64,000 nt of DNA from the NCBI GenBank assembly GCA_905182195.1, contig CAJJAW010000005.1:372001-436000 (forward strand), given 5' to 3'. Positions 43,788 to 52,543 of the stretch are shown here, one piece after another; within the stretch, counting starts at the first letter, position 1, and each line of letters starts with the position of its first letter. A model generated the notes under the pieces. It worked only from the letters and a program-made list of their open reading frames with translations. It searched no databases and had not been told where the DNA came from. Both the position numbers and the translations under genes were made by a program. The DNA comes from Alphaproteobacteria bacterium UBA4588. GTDB taxonomy: Bacteria > Pseudomonadota > Alphaproteobacteria > Rhodobacterales > Rhodobacteraceae.

Positions 43788-45228
43788 GGTCGTGACTGAT
43801 GAACAGATACCCAAGCTGATATTTCGCCTGTAAATCCCGTAGAAGATCCACAATCTGGACCTGAACCGTGCGGTCCAAGGCTGAGGTGGGCTCGTCCAAC
43901 ACCACAAACTTCGGCCTTAAAATCATCGCACGGGCAATGGCGACCCTTTGGCGCTGGCCACCGGAAAACTCATGTGGGTAACGATCCATCGTGTCTGGAT
44001 CCAACCCTACTTCCCCTAGCATCGCGGCCACCTCTGCGCGGTGGGTTTTACGGTTCGACCTGCTGTGAATTTCGAGACCCTCCGAGATAATCTCCATCAC
44101 CGACATGCGTGGACTGAGGCTACCGAAGGGATCTTGAAAAACGATCTGCATATCACTGCGCAATGGGCGCATCTGGCGGCGGTTCAGAGCGTCAATATCA
44201 CGCCCAATAAAAGAGATCCCATTTTCAGAGGTAATCAATCGCATCACGGCCAAGGCAAGGGATGTTTTTCCAGAACCTGACTCTCCAACGACGCCCAGAG
44301 TTTCTCCCTCCCGCACCGATAGGCTAGCGTCATTCACCGCTTTGACATAACCCACCGTACGCCGAAAAAGCCCACGTTGGATTGGGAACCAAACTTTAAG
44401 ATGGTCGGTGCGTAACAGCTCTACAGCATCTAGCGCCACCGGGGAAGGCACGCCAATAGTTTCAGCATCCAAGAGCATTTTGGTATAGGGATGAGCCGGC
44501 TTCTCAAAAATCTGTTTGGTGGCCCCTGTCTCCACCACGAAGCCTTGCTGCATAACAACAACACGATCAGCAATTTTACGCACCACTCCCAAGTCATGGG
44601 TGATGAACAGAAGGCTCAAACCTTCAGTGCGTTGTAAGTCCGCTAAAAGCTCTAGAATTTGTGCCTCAATCGTTACATCCAGCGCAGTGGTGGGTTCATC
44701 AGCAATTAACAGATCTGGCTCGTTGGCTAAAGCCATCGCAATCATCACCCGCTGCCTTTGACCGCCTGACAATTGATGTGGGTAAGATTTGAGCCGCATA
44801 ACAGGATCCGGGATACCAACCTTGCTCAGCAGCTCCACGATACGATCTTGCAAGAGAACGCCCCGTAGTCCCTGATGCACAGACAGGGTTTCACCAAGCT
44901 GTTTTTCAATGGTGTGCAGCGGGTTCAACGAGGTCATCGGCTCTTGGAAAATAAAGCTAATGTCATTGCCACGAATGCGTTGCAAAGTGGTTTCAGGCGC
45001 ACCTATTAGCTCTTCACCTTGATATGTCACAGACCCGCGCGCCGTCGCACTTTCGGGTAGAAGATCCACCGTTGCCAAAGCTGTCACAGATTTACCAGAA
45101 CCAGATTCGCCCACCACTGCCACGGTCTCCCCCGCGCCAATGCTAAACGATACATCGCGAACGGCGGTTGTGACACTGCCGTCTTGATTGAATTCAATCG
45201 ACAGTTTGCGGATCTCAAGCACGTTCAT
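43633..45228 (-). CDS. yejF: Peptide ABC transporter ATP-binding protein with two ATPase domains (YejF)
   Basis: Energises import of oligopeptides at the inner membrane. Two complete ABC cassettes: first Walker [10 protein letters not shown], signature [16 protein letters not shown], Walker [13 protein letters not shown]; second [25 protein letters not shown] and [12 protein letters not shown]. Each has a C-terminal oligopeptide-transporter extension (HPYTKMLL and [11 protein letters not shown]). 531 residues is the YejF length. It is last in the yejABEF operon; its start overlaps the yejE stop by 4 bases. Its 3' end overlaps the FAA hydrolase gene by 155 bp. Confidence 0.95.
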   Translation of the reverse strand: MNVLEIRKLSIEFNQDGSVTTAVRDVSFSIGAGETVAVVGESGSGKSVTALATVDLLPESATARGSVTYQGEELIGAPETTLQRIRGNDISFIFQEPMTSLNPLHTIEKQLGETLSVHQGLRGVLLQDRIVELLSKVGIPDPVMRLKSYPHQLSGGQRQRVMIAMALANEPDLLIADEPTTALDVTIEAQILELLADLQRTEGLSLLFITHDLGVVRKIADRVVVMQQGFVVETGATKQIFEKPAHPYTKMLLDAETIGVPSPVALDAVELLRTDHLKVWFPIQRGLFRRTVGYVKAVNDASLSVREGETLGVVGESGSGKTSLALAVMRLITSENGISFIGRDIDALNRRQMRPLRSDMQIVFQDPFGSLSPRMSVMEIISEGLEIHSRSNRKTHRAEVAAMLGEVGLDPDTMDRYPHEFSGGQRQRVAIARAMILRPKFVVLDEPTSALDRTVQVQIVDLLRDLQAKYQLGYLFISHDLKVVRALSHKVVVMKDGDIVEHGSAAQVFDTPQHPYTQTLLAAALGLNRGR

Positions 45229-46340
45229 GAGAACACCTTCCGCGGATCAAAGGCATCCCGCACGCCCTCAAAGATGAATACCAAGAGCGAGAGCATAATT
45301 GTAAAGACAAAAAAGGCGGTGAACCCCAAATGCGGTGATTGCAAGTTCAGTTTAGCCTGCTGTGTGAGCTCGCCCAAAGACGGTGAGGACGAAGGCAGAC
45401 CAAAGCCCAAAAAATCGAGACCTGCCAGTGTAGAAATGGCACCTGTCACGATAAAAGGTAAAAATGTCAGCGTAGCCACCATAGCATTGGGCAGAATATG
45501 GCGCATCATGATGGTCCAATTGCTGACGCCGAGAGCCTGTGCTGCGCGCACATATTCAAAGTTGCGCGCACGAAAGAACTCCGCTCGTATCAATCCTGTG
45601 AGCGCTGGCCAGCCAAATATGATCGACAGCGTCGCTAAGAGCCAAAAACTGCGCCCCAAGACTGCAGTGAGAATAATAATCACATAAAGCGATGGCAACG
45701 CTGAAAAAACCTCAAGAAACCGCTGAAATAACAAATCTAACCAGCCGCCAAAATAGCCCTGTATCGCGCCTGCAATCACGCCAATGATCGACGCACAGAT
45801 GGTGACCACAAGTGCGAATAGGATCGAGATCCGAAAGCCGTAAATCACCCGCGCGAGAACGTCTCGGGTGGTGTCATCCGTGCCTAGCCAGTGCTGCGCA
45901 TCAGGAGGAGAAGGCGCCGAACGTCCTAAATCATTGGGCGTATCATAGCTATAAGGGACAGGTGGCCAGATCATCCAACCTTTGTGAAAACCCGCAACCT
46001 CAGTTCCCCACTGACCGCTGGAAATCGCCTCCATGGTGGCCTCTGGATTGTCAAAACAGACCTCCAAACCGCCCGAGATGATCAAACATTGCACCTCAGG
46101 ATCACGGTAGGTGGCCTCAGTTTTAAAATCCCCACCAAAGGCAGTCTCGGGATAAAACTGGGTGACGGGTATGAAAAGTTCACCTCGGTAGCTGACCAAA
46201 ATCGGTTTATCATTGGCTAGAAATTCAGCAAACAAACTCAAGCCAAACAGAATAGAGAATATCCACAGAGACCAGACCGCCCGGCGGTTTTTCTTAAAAT
46301 TGCTTAAGCGCCGTTTGTTGAGAGGAGAAACCATGATCAT
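45225..46340 (-). CDS. yejE: Peptide ABC transporter permease YejE
   Basis: Inner-membrane permease of the DppC/OppC family, 371 residues, with an N-terminal span, a long periplasmic loop (VSYRGELFIPVTQFYPETAF is typical of YejE) and then five membrane helices. The EAA loop interacting with the ATPase is RAAQALGVSNWTIMMRHILP. Starts and ends with 4-base overlaps to yejB and yejF (ATGA), so it is translationally coupled. YejABEF imports peptides such as microcin C in enterobacteria; the natural substrate here is unknown. Confidence 0.95.
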   Translation of the reverse strand: MIMVSPLNKRRLSNFKKNRRAVWSLWIFSILFGLSLFAEFLANDKPILVSYRGELFIPVTQFYPETAFGGDFKTEATYRDPEVQCLIISGGLEVCFDNPEATMEAISSGQWGTEVAGFHKGWMIWPPVPYSYDTPNDLGRSAPSPPDAQHWLGTDDTTRDVLARVIYGFRISILFALVVTICASIIGVIAGAIQGYFGGWLDLLFQRFLEVFSALPSLYVIIILTAVLGRSFWLLATLSIIFGWPALTGLIRAEFFRARNFEYVRAAQALGVSNWTIMMRHILPNAMVATLTFLPFIVTGAISTLAGLDFLGFGLPSSSPSLGELTQQAKLNLQSPHLGFTAFFVFTIMLSLLVFIFEGVRDAFDPRKVFS

Positions 46341-47416
46341 CCGCGGGCCTCAAAATCAATACGCGGATCAATGAACACATACATCAAATCCGATAGAATC
46401 CCAACCACCAGCGATAACAGGCCAAAGGCAAATAAAGTGCCAAACATCACAGGGTAATCACGCGTCAACGCTGCCTCAAACCCAAGACGCCCCAAACCAT
46501 CCAGCGAAAAAATAGTTTCAATAAACAAAGAACCACCAAAAAATACCCCAATAAACAGACTCGGAAACCCAGCAATCACGATCAACATCGCATTTCGAAA
46601 CACATGCCCAAAGAGCACACGGTTTTCAGTTAAGCCCTTAGCTCGGGCTGTCACAACATATTGTTTGCGAATTTCATCTAAAAACGAATTTTTTGTAAGG
46701 AGCGTTAAAGTTGCAAAGCCCGAGATTACGGAGGCGAAAATTGGTAGCGCCATGTGCCAGAAGTAGTCACCAACTTTACCGAGAAGGCTGAGATCCTCCC
46801 AGCCATTCGATGTCAGGCCCCGCAAAGGGAATATCTGCCAATATGACCCACCAGCAAAGAGAACCAAAAGCATAATTGCAAATAGAAACGACGGGATGCC
46901 ATAACCCACAATAATCAGCGCACTGGTCACAGTATCGAAGGTGCTACCGTCCCGCATTGCTTTACGAACCCCAAGCGGGATGCAAATCAGATAGATCAGC
47001 AGAGTTGACCAGAGCCCTAATGAAATCGAGACTGGCATCTTCTCCAATACTAATTCTGTGACCTTGATTGAGCGAAAATAACTCTCCCCAAAATCAAAAC
47101 GCATGTATTTCCACATCATATTCAGAAAGCGCTCCAGCGGCGGCTTATCCAGCCCAAACTCCCGTTCAAGTTGTTCGATATATTCCGCGGGTAACCCCCG
47201 CGCACCGGCATAACGATCACTGGTTGCATTGGCGTCGATCCCTGCATCGCCATCACCCGTAATCGCAGCAAAGACATCTCCTTCACCTTCCAATTGGGCT
47301 AAAACCTGCTCAACCGGGCCACCAGGTACAAATTGGATCAGCGCGAAATTAACAATCATCACGCCCAAAAGCGTTGGGATCACCAGCAAAAGCCGGCGCA
47401 GGATATAAGCGCCCAT
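46337..47416 (-). CDS. yejB: Peptide ABC transporter permease YejB
   Basis: Inner-membrane permease of the DppB/OppB family, 359 residues. MGAYILRRLLLVIPTLLGVM is the conserved first helix, EYIEQLEREFGLDKPPLERF the periplasmic region, and VVTARAKGLTENRVLFGHVF the EAA loop that contacts the ATPase. An insert with GEGDVFAAITGDGDAG between about 45 and 65 is seen in YejB proteins. It follows yejA after one base and overlaps yejE by 4 bases. Confidence 0.95.
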   Translation of the reverse strand: MGAYILRRLLLVIPTLLGVMIVNFALIQFVPGGPVEQVLAQLEGEGDVFAAITGDGDAGIDANATSDRYAGARGLPAEYIEQLEREFGLDKPPLERFLNMMWKYMRFDFGESYFRSIKVTELVLEKMPVSISLGLWSTLLIYLICIPLGVRKAMRDGSTFDTVTSALIIVGYGIPSFLFAIMLLVLFAGGSYWQIFPLRGLTSNGWEDLSLLGKVGDYFWHMALPIFASVISGFATLTLLTKNSFLDEIRKQYVVTARAKGLTENRVLFGHVFRNAMLIVIAGFPSLFIGVFFGGSLFIETIFSLDGLGRLGFEAALTRDYPVMFGTLFAFGLLSLVVGILSDLMYVFIDPRIDFEARG

Positions 47417-47417
47417 A

Positions 47418-49283
47418 TTAGTTCAATGCACCTGCTACATCTAAAATTCCTGCTTTTTCAGCATTAAACCACCAAAAATCCAACTCACCGAGCGCGTAGG
47501 GCGGCAGCGGATCAGGGTGCTCATATTGATCATAGTAGGCAACGGTGTGCACTGCTTTGAACCACTGCGGAATCCAGAACATTTTGGAGCGCAACACACG
47601 ATCCAGTGCCCTGATGCGAGTATTTAAATCCCCCTTACTTTCGGAACGCACGACCAGTTCAATCAATGCATCGGCTGCCTGATCAGAGAAGCCCATGAGA
47701 TTGCGGCTGCTGCCCTCCATCGCCTTGGTACCAAAATACTGTTCCAAACCGGAGGATGGCTCAAATGACATGCGCATCGAATGGTTCATAACGTCGAAGT
47801 CATAGGCCCGCGACCGCTCCGTCACTTGGGCCCAATCCACACGGTTCAAGCTAGCATCAACACCCAGGGATTTCATGTTCGCAATCATCGGGTTGGTAAT
47901 TCGGTCAAATGCCGGTGAGCCGGCAAGAACTTCTAGCGTAAATACTTGGCCATTTTTCTCGCGCATGCCGTCAGAATTGACCAGCCAGCCCGCTTGGTCC
48001 ATCAGAAAGGAAGCGCGGCGCAGACTTTTTCGATCCAACTGCCGGCTGCCCGAAACCGGGGCCATAACCGCCGGTGCTGTGAGAATATCATCGTGGATCA
48101 AGCCTTGATCGACGAGGCTTTGGAGTACAGCAAGTTCATCGCCTACCGGGACCCCGACCGCCTCAAGCTCAGAATTGCCCCAGAACGAATTGACCCGATC
48201 ATAAAGCCCATAAAACAACTGTTCATTGGACCATTCGAAGTTAAACATCAGGCCCAAGGCCTCACGCACCAATGGATCTTGGAATTTCTCTCGCCGCAAA
48301 TTGAAAACATAGGCCTGTGCCAGCGCCAGACCACCATCCCGAAGCTCGGTTTTGACCACATGGCCCGCTTCAATTGCGCCAAAGTCGTAAGAGGTAGCCC
48401 ACTGCTTTGAGCTATTTTCCGAGCGGAAGGTATAAACCCCTGCCTTGAACCCCTCGAAAGCGGCTGCTGAGTCTGCGAAATACTCAACACGAATGCGGTC
48501 AAAGTTGTTGCGGCCAATGTTGGCAGGGATATTTTCGCCCCAGTAACCCGCGCGACGCTCATAGATCACCCGCTCGTTGATTTCAAAAGATTCCAACGCG
48601 TAAGGACCGGTGCCTATAAAGGGAGTGAGCGATGAATCGTCCAACCGCGCGCCTGTGCTTTCAAACCAGGATTTGGAAAACACCGGGATTCCACCCGCCA
48701 ACTCAATCACATCGCGGCGTGGGGCTTCTTCAGCAAAAATAAATTTGATCCTCAGAGGGTCCAACACTTCAATCGAGGCCACCATCCCCGACACCGCCGC
48801 CCTGTAGGATGGCAACCCTTGCTCCATGAACAGGTCAAAAGTGAATTTCACATCTTCCGCCGCCATGGCGGATCCATCTGAGAATGTCACGTCGTCGCGC
48901 AAGTTGAAAATCGCCCAGTCTAAGCTTTCAGGATATTCGATTGTGGTGCAGAGAAAACAATAAGTCGCCGTAGCGTCATCGGCAAAGCCAGTCAAAATCG
49001 CTTCGTAGGGAACGGATGAAAGCGACGCTGTATTGCCTTTGCGGGCATAAGCATTGAAGCTGTCGAACGTGCCGAAGCCCCATTGTGAAATCTCACCACC
49101 TTTTGGGGCATCCGGGTTCACATAGTCCAAATGTGGAAAATCAGCAGGGTATTTCAAATCACCAAAAAACGAATAGCCGTGACTAACAGTTACGGGGTCG
49201 TGGCGCTCCGCCAGCACCTGCCCAGTGCCTGCCAAACCAAAGACTATTAAAAATAACACACGCTTAAAGAAAGCTAAAGTCAT
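47418..49283 (-). CDS. yejA: Peptide ABC transporter substrate-binding protein YejA
   Basis: Periplasmic solute-binding protein of family 5, 621 residues, with a signal peptide (about 1-25, cleaved after QVLA). YVNPDAPKGGEISQWGFGTF and the SBP-5 blocks LRDDVTFSDGSAMAAEDVKF and FIGTGPYALESFEINERVIY are clear; FNLRREKFQDPLVREALGLM is characteristic of YejA. First gene of the leftward yejABEF operon; the 218-base region upstream (49284-49501) holds its promoter but no clear boxes were identified. Confidence 0.95.
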   Translation of the reverse strand: MTLAFFKRVLFLIVFGLAGTGQVLAERHDPVTVSHGYSFFGDLKYPADFPHLDYVNPDAPKGGEISQWGFGTFDSFNAYARKGNTASLSSVPYEAILTGFADDATATYCFLCTTIEYPESLDWAIFNLRDDVTFSDGSAMAAEDVKFTFDLFMEQGLPSYRAAVSGMVASIEVLDPLRIKFIFAEEAPRRDVIELAGGIPVFSKSWFESTGARLDDSSLTPFIGTGPYALESFEINERVIYERRAGYWGENIPANIGRNNFDRIRVEYFADSAAAFEGFKAGVYTFRSENSSKQWATSYDFGAIEAGHVVKTELRDGGLALAQAYVFNLRREKFQDPLVREALGLMFNFEWSNEQLFYGLYDRVNSFWGNSELEAVGVPVGDELAVLQSLVDQGLIHDDILTAPAVMAPVSGSRQLDRKSLRRASFLMDQAGWLVNSDGMREKNGQVFTLEVLAGSPAFDRITNPMIANMKSLGVDASLNRVDWAQVTERSRAYDFDVMNHSMRMSFEPSSGLEQYFGTKAMEGSSRNLMGFSDQAADALIELVVRSESKGDLNTRIRALDRVLRSKMFWIPQWFKAVHTVAYYDQYEHPDPLPPYALGELDFWWFNAEKAGILDVAGALN

Positions 49284-49501
49284 TGCTACATCCCTTATTG
49301 CTTGCAGATTGCCCTCTGCTCTTATTGGTAACTTAGACCAATTATAGGAATTGCGAAGGGGCTAGTTTATAATTTTAAAGCTATTTTTAACAAAGATGCG
49401 CATTTTTGTCATAACATAAAATAAAAGTAGGCGAAGGGCACCCTTATTAGGCGCATCACTTAAGTCGAGTCTGAGACAAAACGTCTCAAAATTATCAACA
49501 C

Positions 49502-50038
49502 TTAATTCCCGATAGTCTCGAGGTAAGCGATCAGGTTCGCACGATCTTTTGGCTTGGACAGGCCATTAAAACTCATTTTGGTCCCTGGTGCATATTTGGA
49601 CGGCTTAGTTAGGAAGCCATTAAGGTTCTCTTGGCTCCAAACTTGCGCCACGGCCACCAGGCTGCCAGAGTAATTAAACCCAGCTGCAGACCCCACTGCG
49701 CGATTCACAACGCCATATAAATGGGGCCCAACACCATTTTTTCCATCTTCTAATTTATGACATGCAGCACATTTTTTAAACGTCTTTGCGCCTTTTTCAA
49801 GATCTGCCAAAGCCAAAAGATCTGCCAGAACTGGGCCCTCTTCCACCTCAACCTCAACATCATCAGCATTACCACTATCAGTTTCAATCCAGGCAACACT
49901 ATGGTCCTCTCCATGGCTTGCAGGGCTGTAGACCTTGTCAGCAATCCAGCCGCCAAGAACCAGTACTAACAATGCCGAACAAAAGGCGGCAGCAATTTTA
50001 GTTAAAATCATCGTGTCAAACATGTCGCGATCCGTCAT
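49502..50038 (-). CDS. Membrane-anchored class I cytochrome c
   Basis: A 178-residue electron carrier. An uncleaved N-terminal anchor (residues 13-34) is followed by an acidic linker (DDVEVEVEEGP) and a class I cytochrome c domain: haem-binding CAACHKLEDG, GPHLYGVVNR, and the axial Met in PGTKMSFNGL. This layout matches CycM/cytochrome c552 of Paracoccus and CycY of Rhodobacter, which carry electrons from bc1 to cytochrome oxidase. It is divergent from pheA. Confidence 0.92.
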   Translation of the reverse strand: MTDRDMFDTMILTKIAAAFCSALLVLVLGGWIADKVYSPASHGEDHSVAWIETDSGNADDVEVEVEEGPVLADLLALADLEKGAKTFKKCAACHKLEDGKNGVGPHLYGVVNRAVGSAAGFNYSGSLVAVAQVWSQENLNGFLTKPSKYAPGTKMSFNGLSKPKDRANLIAYLETIGN

Positions 50039-50142
50039 TACAATTTGTTTGTTCTCCTCTATTCTCTTCCCCCCCTGTCGCGCAAGGTGTAGTTAGCGCG
50101 ACTAAACGACCTTTTTCGCAGAAAATGCTCAGGAGACGTCAA

Positions 50143-50976
50143 ATGATCAATAAAATTGCCTTTCAAGGTGAGTTAGGTGCGTATTCTCACGAAGCTTGCC
50201 TCGCTGCGCGACCGCAGCATGACCCACTACCTTGCGCCACTTTTGAGGATGTTATCGCCGCTGTGCGTTCTGGCGCGGCTGAATTTGCAACGCTCCCAGT
50301 GGAAAATACTACCTATGGACGCGTTGCAGATATGCACCGCCTGCTGCCCGAAAGTGGCCTGTTCATCAATGATGAGATTTTTGTGCGCGTGCGCATAAAC
50401 CTGTTGGCGTTGCCGGGCGTAGGTTTGTCGGATATCAAAATTGCCCGTGGGCACTTGGTGATTTTGCCGCAATGTAAAACATTCCTAGATGCCCACGGCA
50501 TCCGAGGGGAACCTGCTGCCGATAATGCTGGTGCAGCCGCCGATATAGCTGCGTCTAACGAACGTGATGCCGCCGCCTTGGCCTCCGAGCTGGCTGGACA
50601 GATTTATGGGCTTAATGTTTTAGAGAAAGATATTGAAAATCAATCTCATAACACCACTCGCTTTCTTATAATGTCTACTGCCGAAACTCGCGAAAGGCGC
50701 AGCGAAAAAATGCTGACCAGCTTTGTATTTCAGGTCCGAAACATCCCAGCTGCGCTTTATAAGGCCATGGGCGGTTTTGCGACCAATGGTGTCAATATGA
50801 CCAAATTAGAAAGTTACATGGTCGGAGGTGCATTCACTGCAACACAGTTTTACGCAGATATTGAAGGCCATCCCGAAGATGAAGCCGTGCAGCGGGCTTT
50901 CGAAGAATTATCTTTTTTTACTGACGTAATTCGCGTTTTAGGCACCTACCCAGCCAACAGCAGCAGGCCGTTATAG
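50143..50976 (+). CDS. pheA: Prephenate dehydratase
   Basis: Converts prephenate to phenylpyruvate in phenylalanine synthesis. IAFQGELGAYSHEA at the start, LPVENTTYGRVADMHRLL, and NTTRFLIMS (Thr-Arg-Phe catalytic motif) define the PDT domain (1-180). The C-terminal ACT domain (about 195-275) with ALYKAMGGFATNGVNMTKLESYMVGG binds phenylalanine for feedback inhibition. The ATG at 50143 has AGGAGA at a good distance, better than the ATG at 50125. No chorismate mutase fusion. Confidence 0.95.
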   Translation: MINKIAFQGELGAYSHEACLAARPQHDPLPCATFEDVIAAVRSGAAEFATLPVENTTYGRVADMHRLLPESGLFINDEIFVRVRINLLALPGVGLSDIKIARGHLVILPQCKTFLDAHGIRGEPAADNAGAAADIAASNERDAAALASELAGQIYGLNVLEKDIENQSHNTTRFLIMSTAETRERRSEKMLTSFVFQVRNIPAALYKAMGGFATNGVNMTKLESYMVGGAFTATQFYADIEGHPEDEAVQRAFEELSFFTDVIRVLGTYPANSSRPL

Positions 50977-51284
50977 CTGCCTCTGCTTATCCATTTTGAT
51001 GGTAAGTAGTTTTGATTCTAGCGGCCAAATCCTGAGGTAATGTCTTTAACTAAAAATCGAGTAACTTTAAAAAACCTCAACAATAGAATAAACATTTTGC
51101 GGAAAGATATCTGCACCAGCACACGTCCTAATTTAAAGCCAATCTCTCAAAACATACCCGGCCCACTATTCCTTGTATTATCTAAACTGACCTTAGTATT
51201 TTCTTACATAGAAAAGTTCTATTTAATACTAATTAAAAAAAAATTTGGATAAACAATAAGGTATAAAGTATCCTAAATTTAAGA
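50977..51284. other. AT-rich intergenic region between pheA and nudC
   Basis: The two flanking genes end here tail to tail. A 70-codon frame at 51040 is AT-rich, has no ribosome-binding site and an odd composition (many Lys, Ile, Leu, Asn), so I do not call it a gene. No terminator with a T run is clear. Otherwise nothing seen. Confidence 0.4.
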
Positions 51285-52256
51285 CTAATTTAAGCAATCA
51301 GACAACCAATTCTCCAGAAGGAAATGTGCAATTGCACCTTTCCTTGCTGGTTTTATTTTTGGGTGTACCCCCTCAAAGATATCAACCATATCCTCTCGAC
51401 TGACCCAAAGAGCATCTTCAATTTCATTTGGGTCAATTGTTATATCCTTATTCAGCGCAGTGCCCGAGCAACCAAACATTAAAGACGCAGGAAATGGCCA
51501 GGGTTGGCTGGCAAGATAGTTTACGGCCCCCACGAGAATACCTGATTCTTCTAAGACTTCGCGGCGAACTGCAGCTTCCAGAGTTTCACCCGGCTCGACA
51601 AAACCGGCTAACAACGAATACATCCCTTCTGGCCATGCATGCGAGCGGCCCACCAAAACATTATTCCCGTGGGTGATTAACATGATCACTACCGGATCTG
51701 TACGCGGAAAATGCGATCGGTTACAGGCAGAGCAATTGCGCTGCCAGCCTGCCATGGCCATGTCAGAGGGCCCTCCACAGGCAGAGCAAAATCCATGTGT
51801 CCGATGCCATTCCAAAATTCCACGGGCCATGGCGGCTAATTCCGCATCGCGGGAAGAAAGCAATGTCATTATGACGCGGAGCTCAGCAAAATATTCACCA
51901 TTAATTAATGCCGGGTGAAATTGTTCGGAAGGGTCAAGAAACGCGTTAAGCGTCTCGGGTAATTCCTCAGGTTCCCAGGATGAAATATCAGCTAAAAAGA
52001 GTGGTGCAGCCATATCGTCCAACCCCAGAAAGACTAGCGGCTCGCGCGGTCGTCCTAAGGATGGGTGGTCGAGATCAACCCAAGCCAAGCCCAAACCCCC
52101 ATCCAGTTGCTTGCACAGTAGTGGTTTTCCCCGCCAAAAAAGGATAGTTTTTGCAGTATTGTGGGCCTGAAGCGCCAACTGCGCCGAAGAATCCCGTAAC
52201 TCAGCAGCTCGATTCAGCCCAGATCCTCCAAATGTAACTGTTTCCGCGCGCTGCAT
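51285..52256 (-). CDS. nudC: NAD(+) diphosphatase / RNA decapping Nudix hydrolase
   Basis: Hydrolyses NADH/NAD+ and removes NAD caps from RNA. The zinc ribbon is intact (FCSACGG and NCSACNRSHFPRTDP, four Cys), followed by the Nudix box GFVEPGETLEAAVRREVLEESGI with the catalytic Glu residues, here described as G-x5-E-x7-R-E-x2-E-E-x-G. SQPWPFPASLMFG is the NudC-specific Q-P-W-P-F-P-x-S signature. 323 residues, normal length. The region upstream (52257-52310) is divergent from ffs. Confidence 0.94.
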   Translation of the reverse strand: MQRAETVTFGGSGLNRAAELRDSSAQLALQAHNTAKTILFWRGKPLLCKQLDGGLGLAWVDLDHPSLGRPREPLVFLGLDDMAAPLFLADISSWEPEELPETLNAFLDPSEQFHPALINGEYFAELRVIMTLLSSRDAELAAMARGILEWHRTHGFCSACGGPSDMAMAGWQRNCSACNRSHFPRTDPVVIMLITHGNNVLVGRSHAWPEGMYSLLAGFVEPGETLEAAVRREVLEESGILVGAVNYLASQPWPFPASLMFGCSGTALNKDITIDPNEIEDALWVSREDMVDIFEGVHPKIKPARKGAIAHFLLENWLSDCLN

Positions 52257-52310
52257 GTGGAGGATCCTAATTATTTATTTAATTTCTATTCAATTCGTCC
52301 CAGCGAGGAA

Positions 52311-52339
52311 TTGCAATGTGATTTTCAAAAGTCTATAAG
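52311..52339 (+). promoter_or_regulatory. Promoter of the SRP RNA gene
   Basis: TTGCAA at 52311-52316 and TATAAG at 52334-52339 are 17 bases apart, a good sigma-70 arrangement. The expected start site lies 6-8 bases downstream, at the first bases of the SRP RNA helix (52346). Confidence 0.6.
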
Positions 52340-52345
52340 AACATC

Positions 52346-52439
52346 GAGGGGTTGGCGCGGGTAAGTGCCTCGCCAACCTGGTCAGATCCGGAAGGAAGCA
52401 GCCACAACGAGCCCCACTTGGGTCGATGTCCAACCTCTC
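52346..52439 (+). ncRNA. ffs: Signal recognition particle 4.5S RNA (bacterial small SRP)
   Basis: Binds Ffh to target membrane proteins to the translocon. The terminal helix GAGGGGTTGG (52346-52355) pairs fully with CCAACCTCTC (52430-52439). The conserved apical domain is present as GGTCAGATCCGGAAGGAAGC followed by AGCC (52380-52404), containing the universally conserved GGAAGGAAGCAG loop for Ffh binding. Its position just before dnaX is a common alphaproteobacterial arrangement. Confidence 0.95.
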
Positions 52440-52543
52440 ACTAATCCTTTTTCATTCAGTATTGAGCCGTGCAATCAAGCATGGGTTTGCTGGACCAATG
52501 CCAACACAGGCTGTATCATGAGCTTAAGATTCGAGGGACTTAC

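Noticed and set aside
51040-51252. 70-codon frame between pheA and nudC
   Set aside because: AT-driven composition, no ribosome-binding site and no recognisable protein features.
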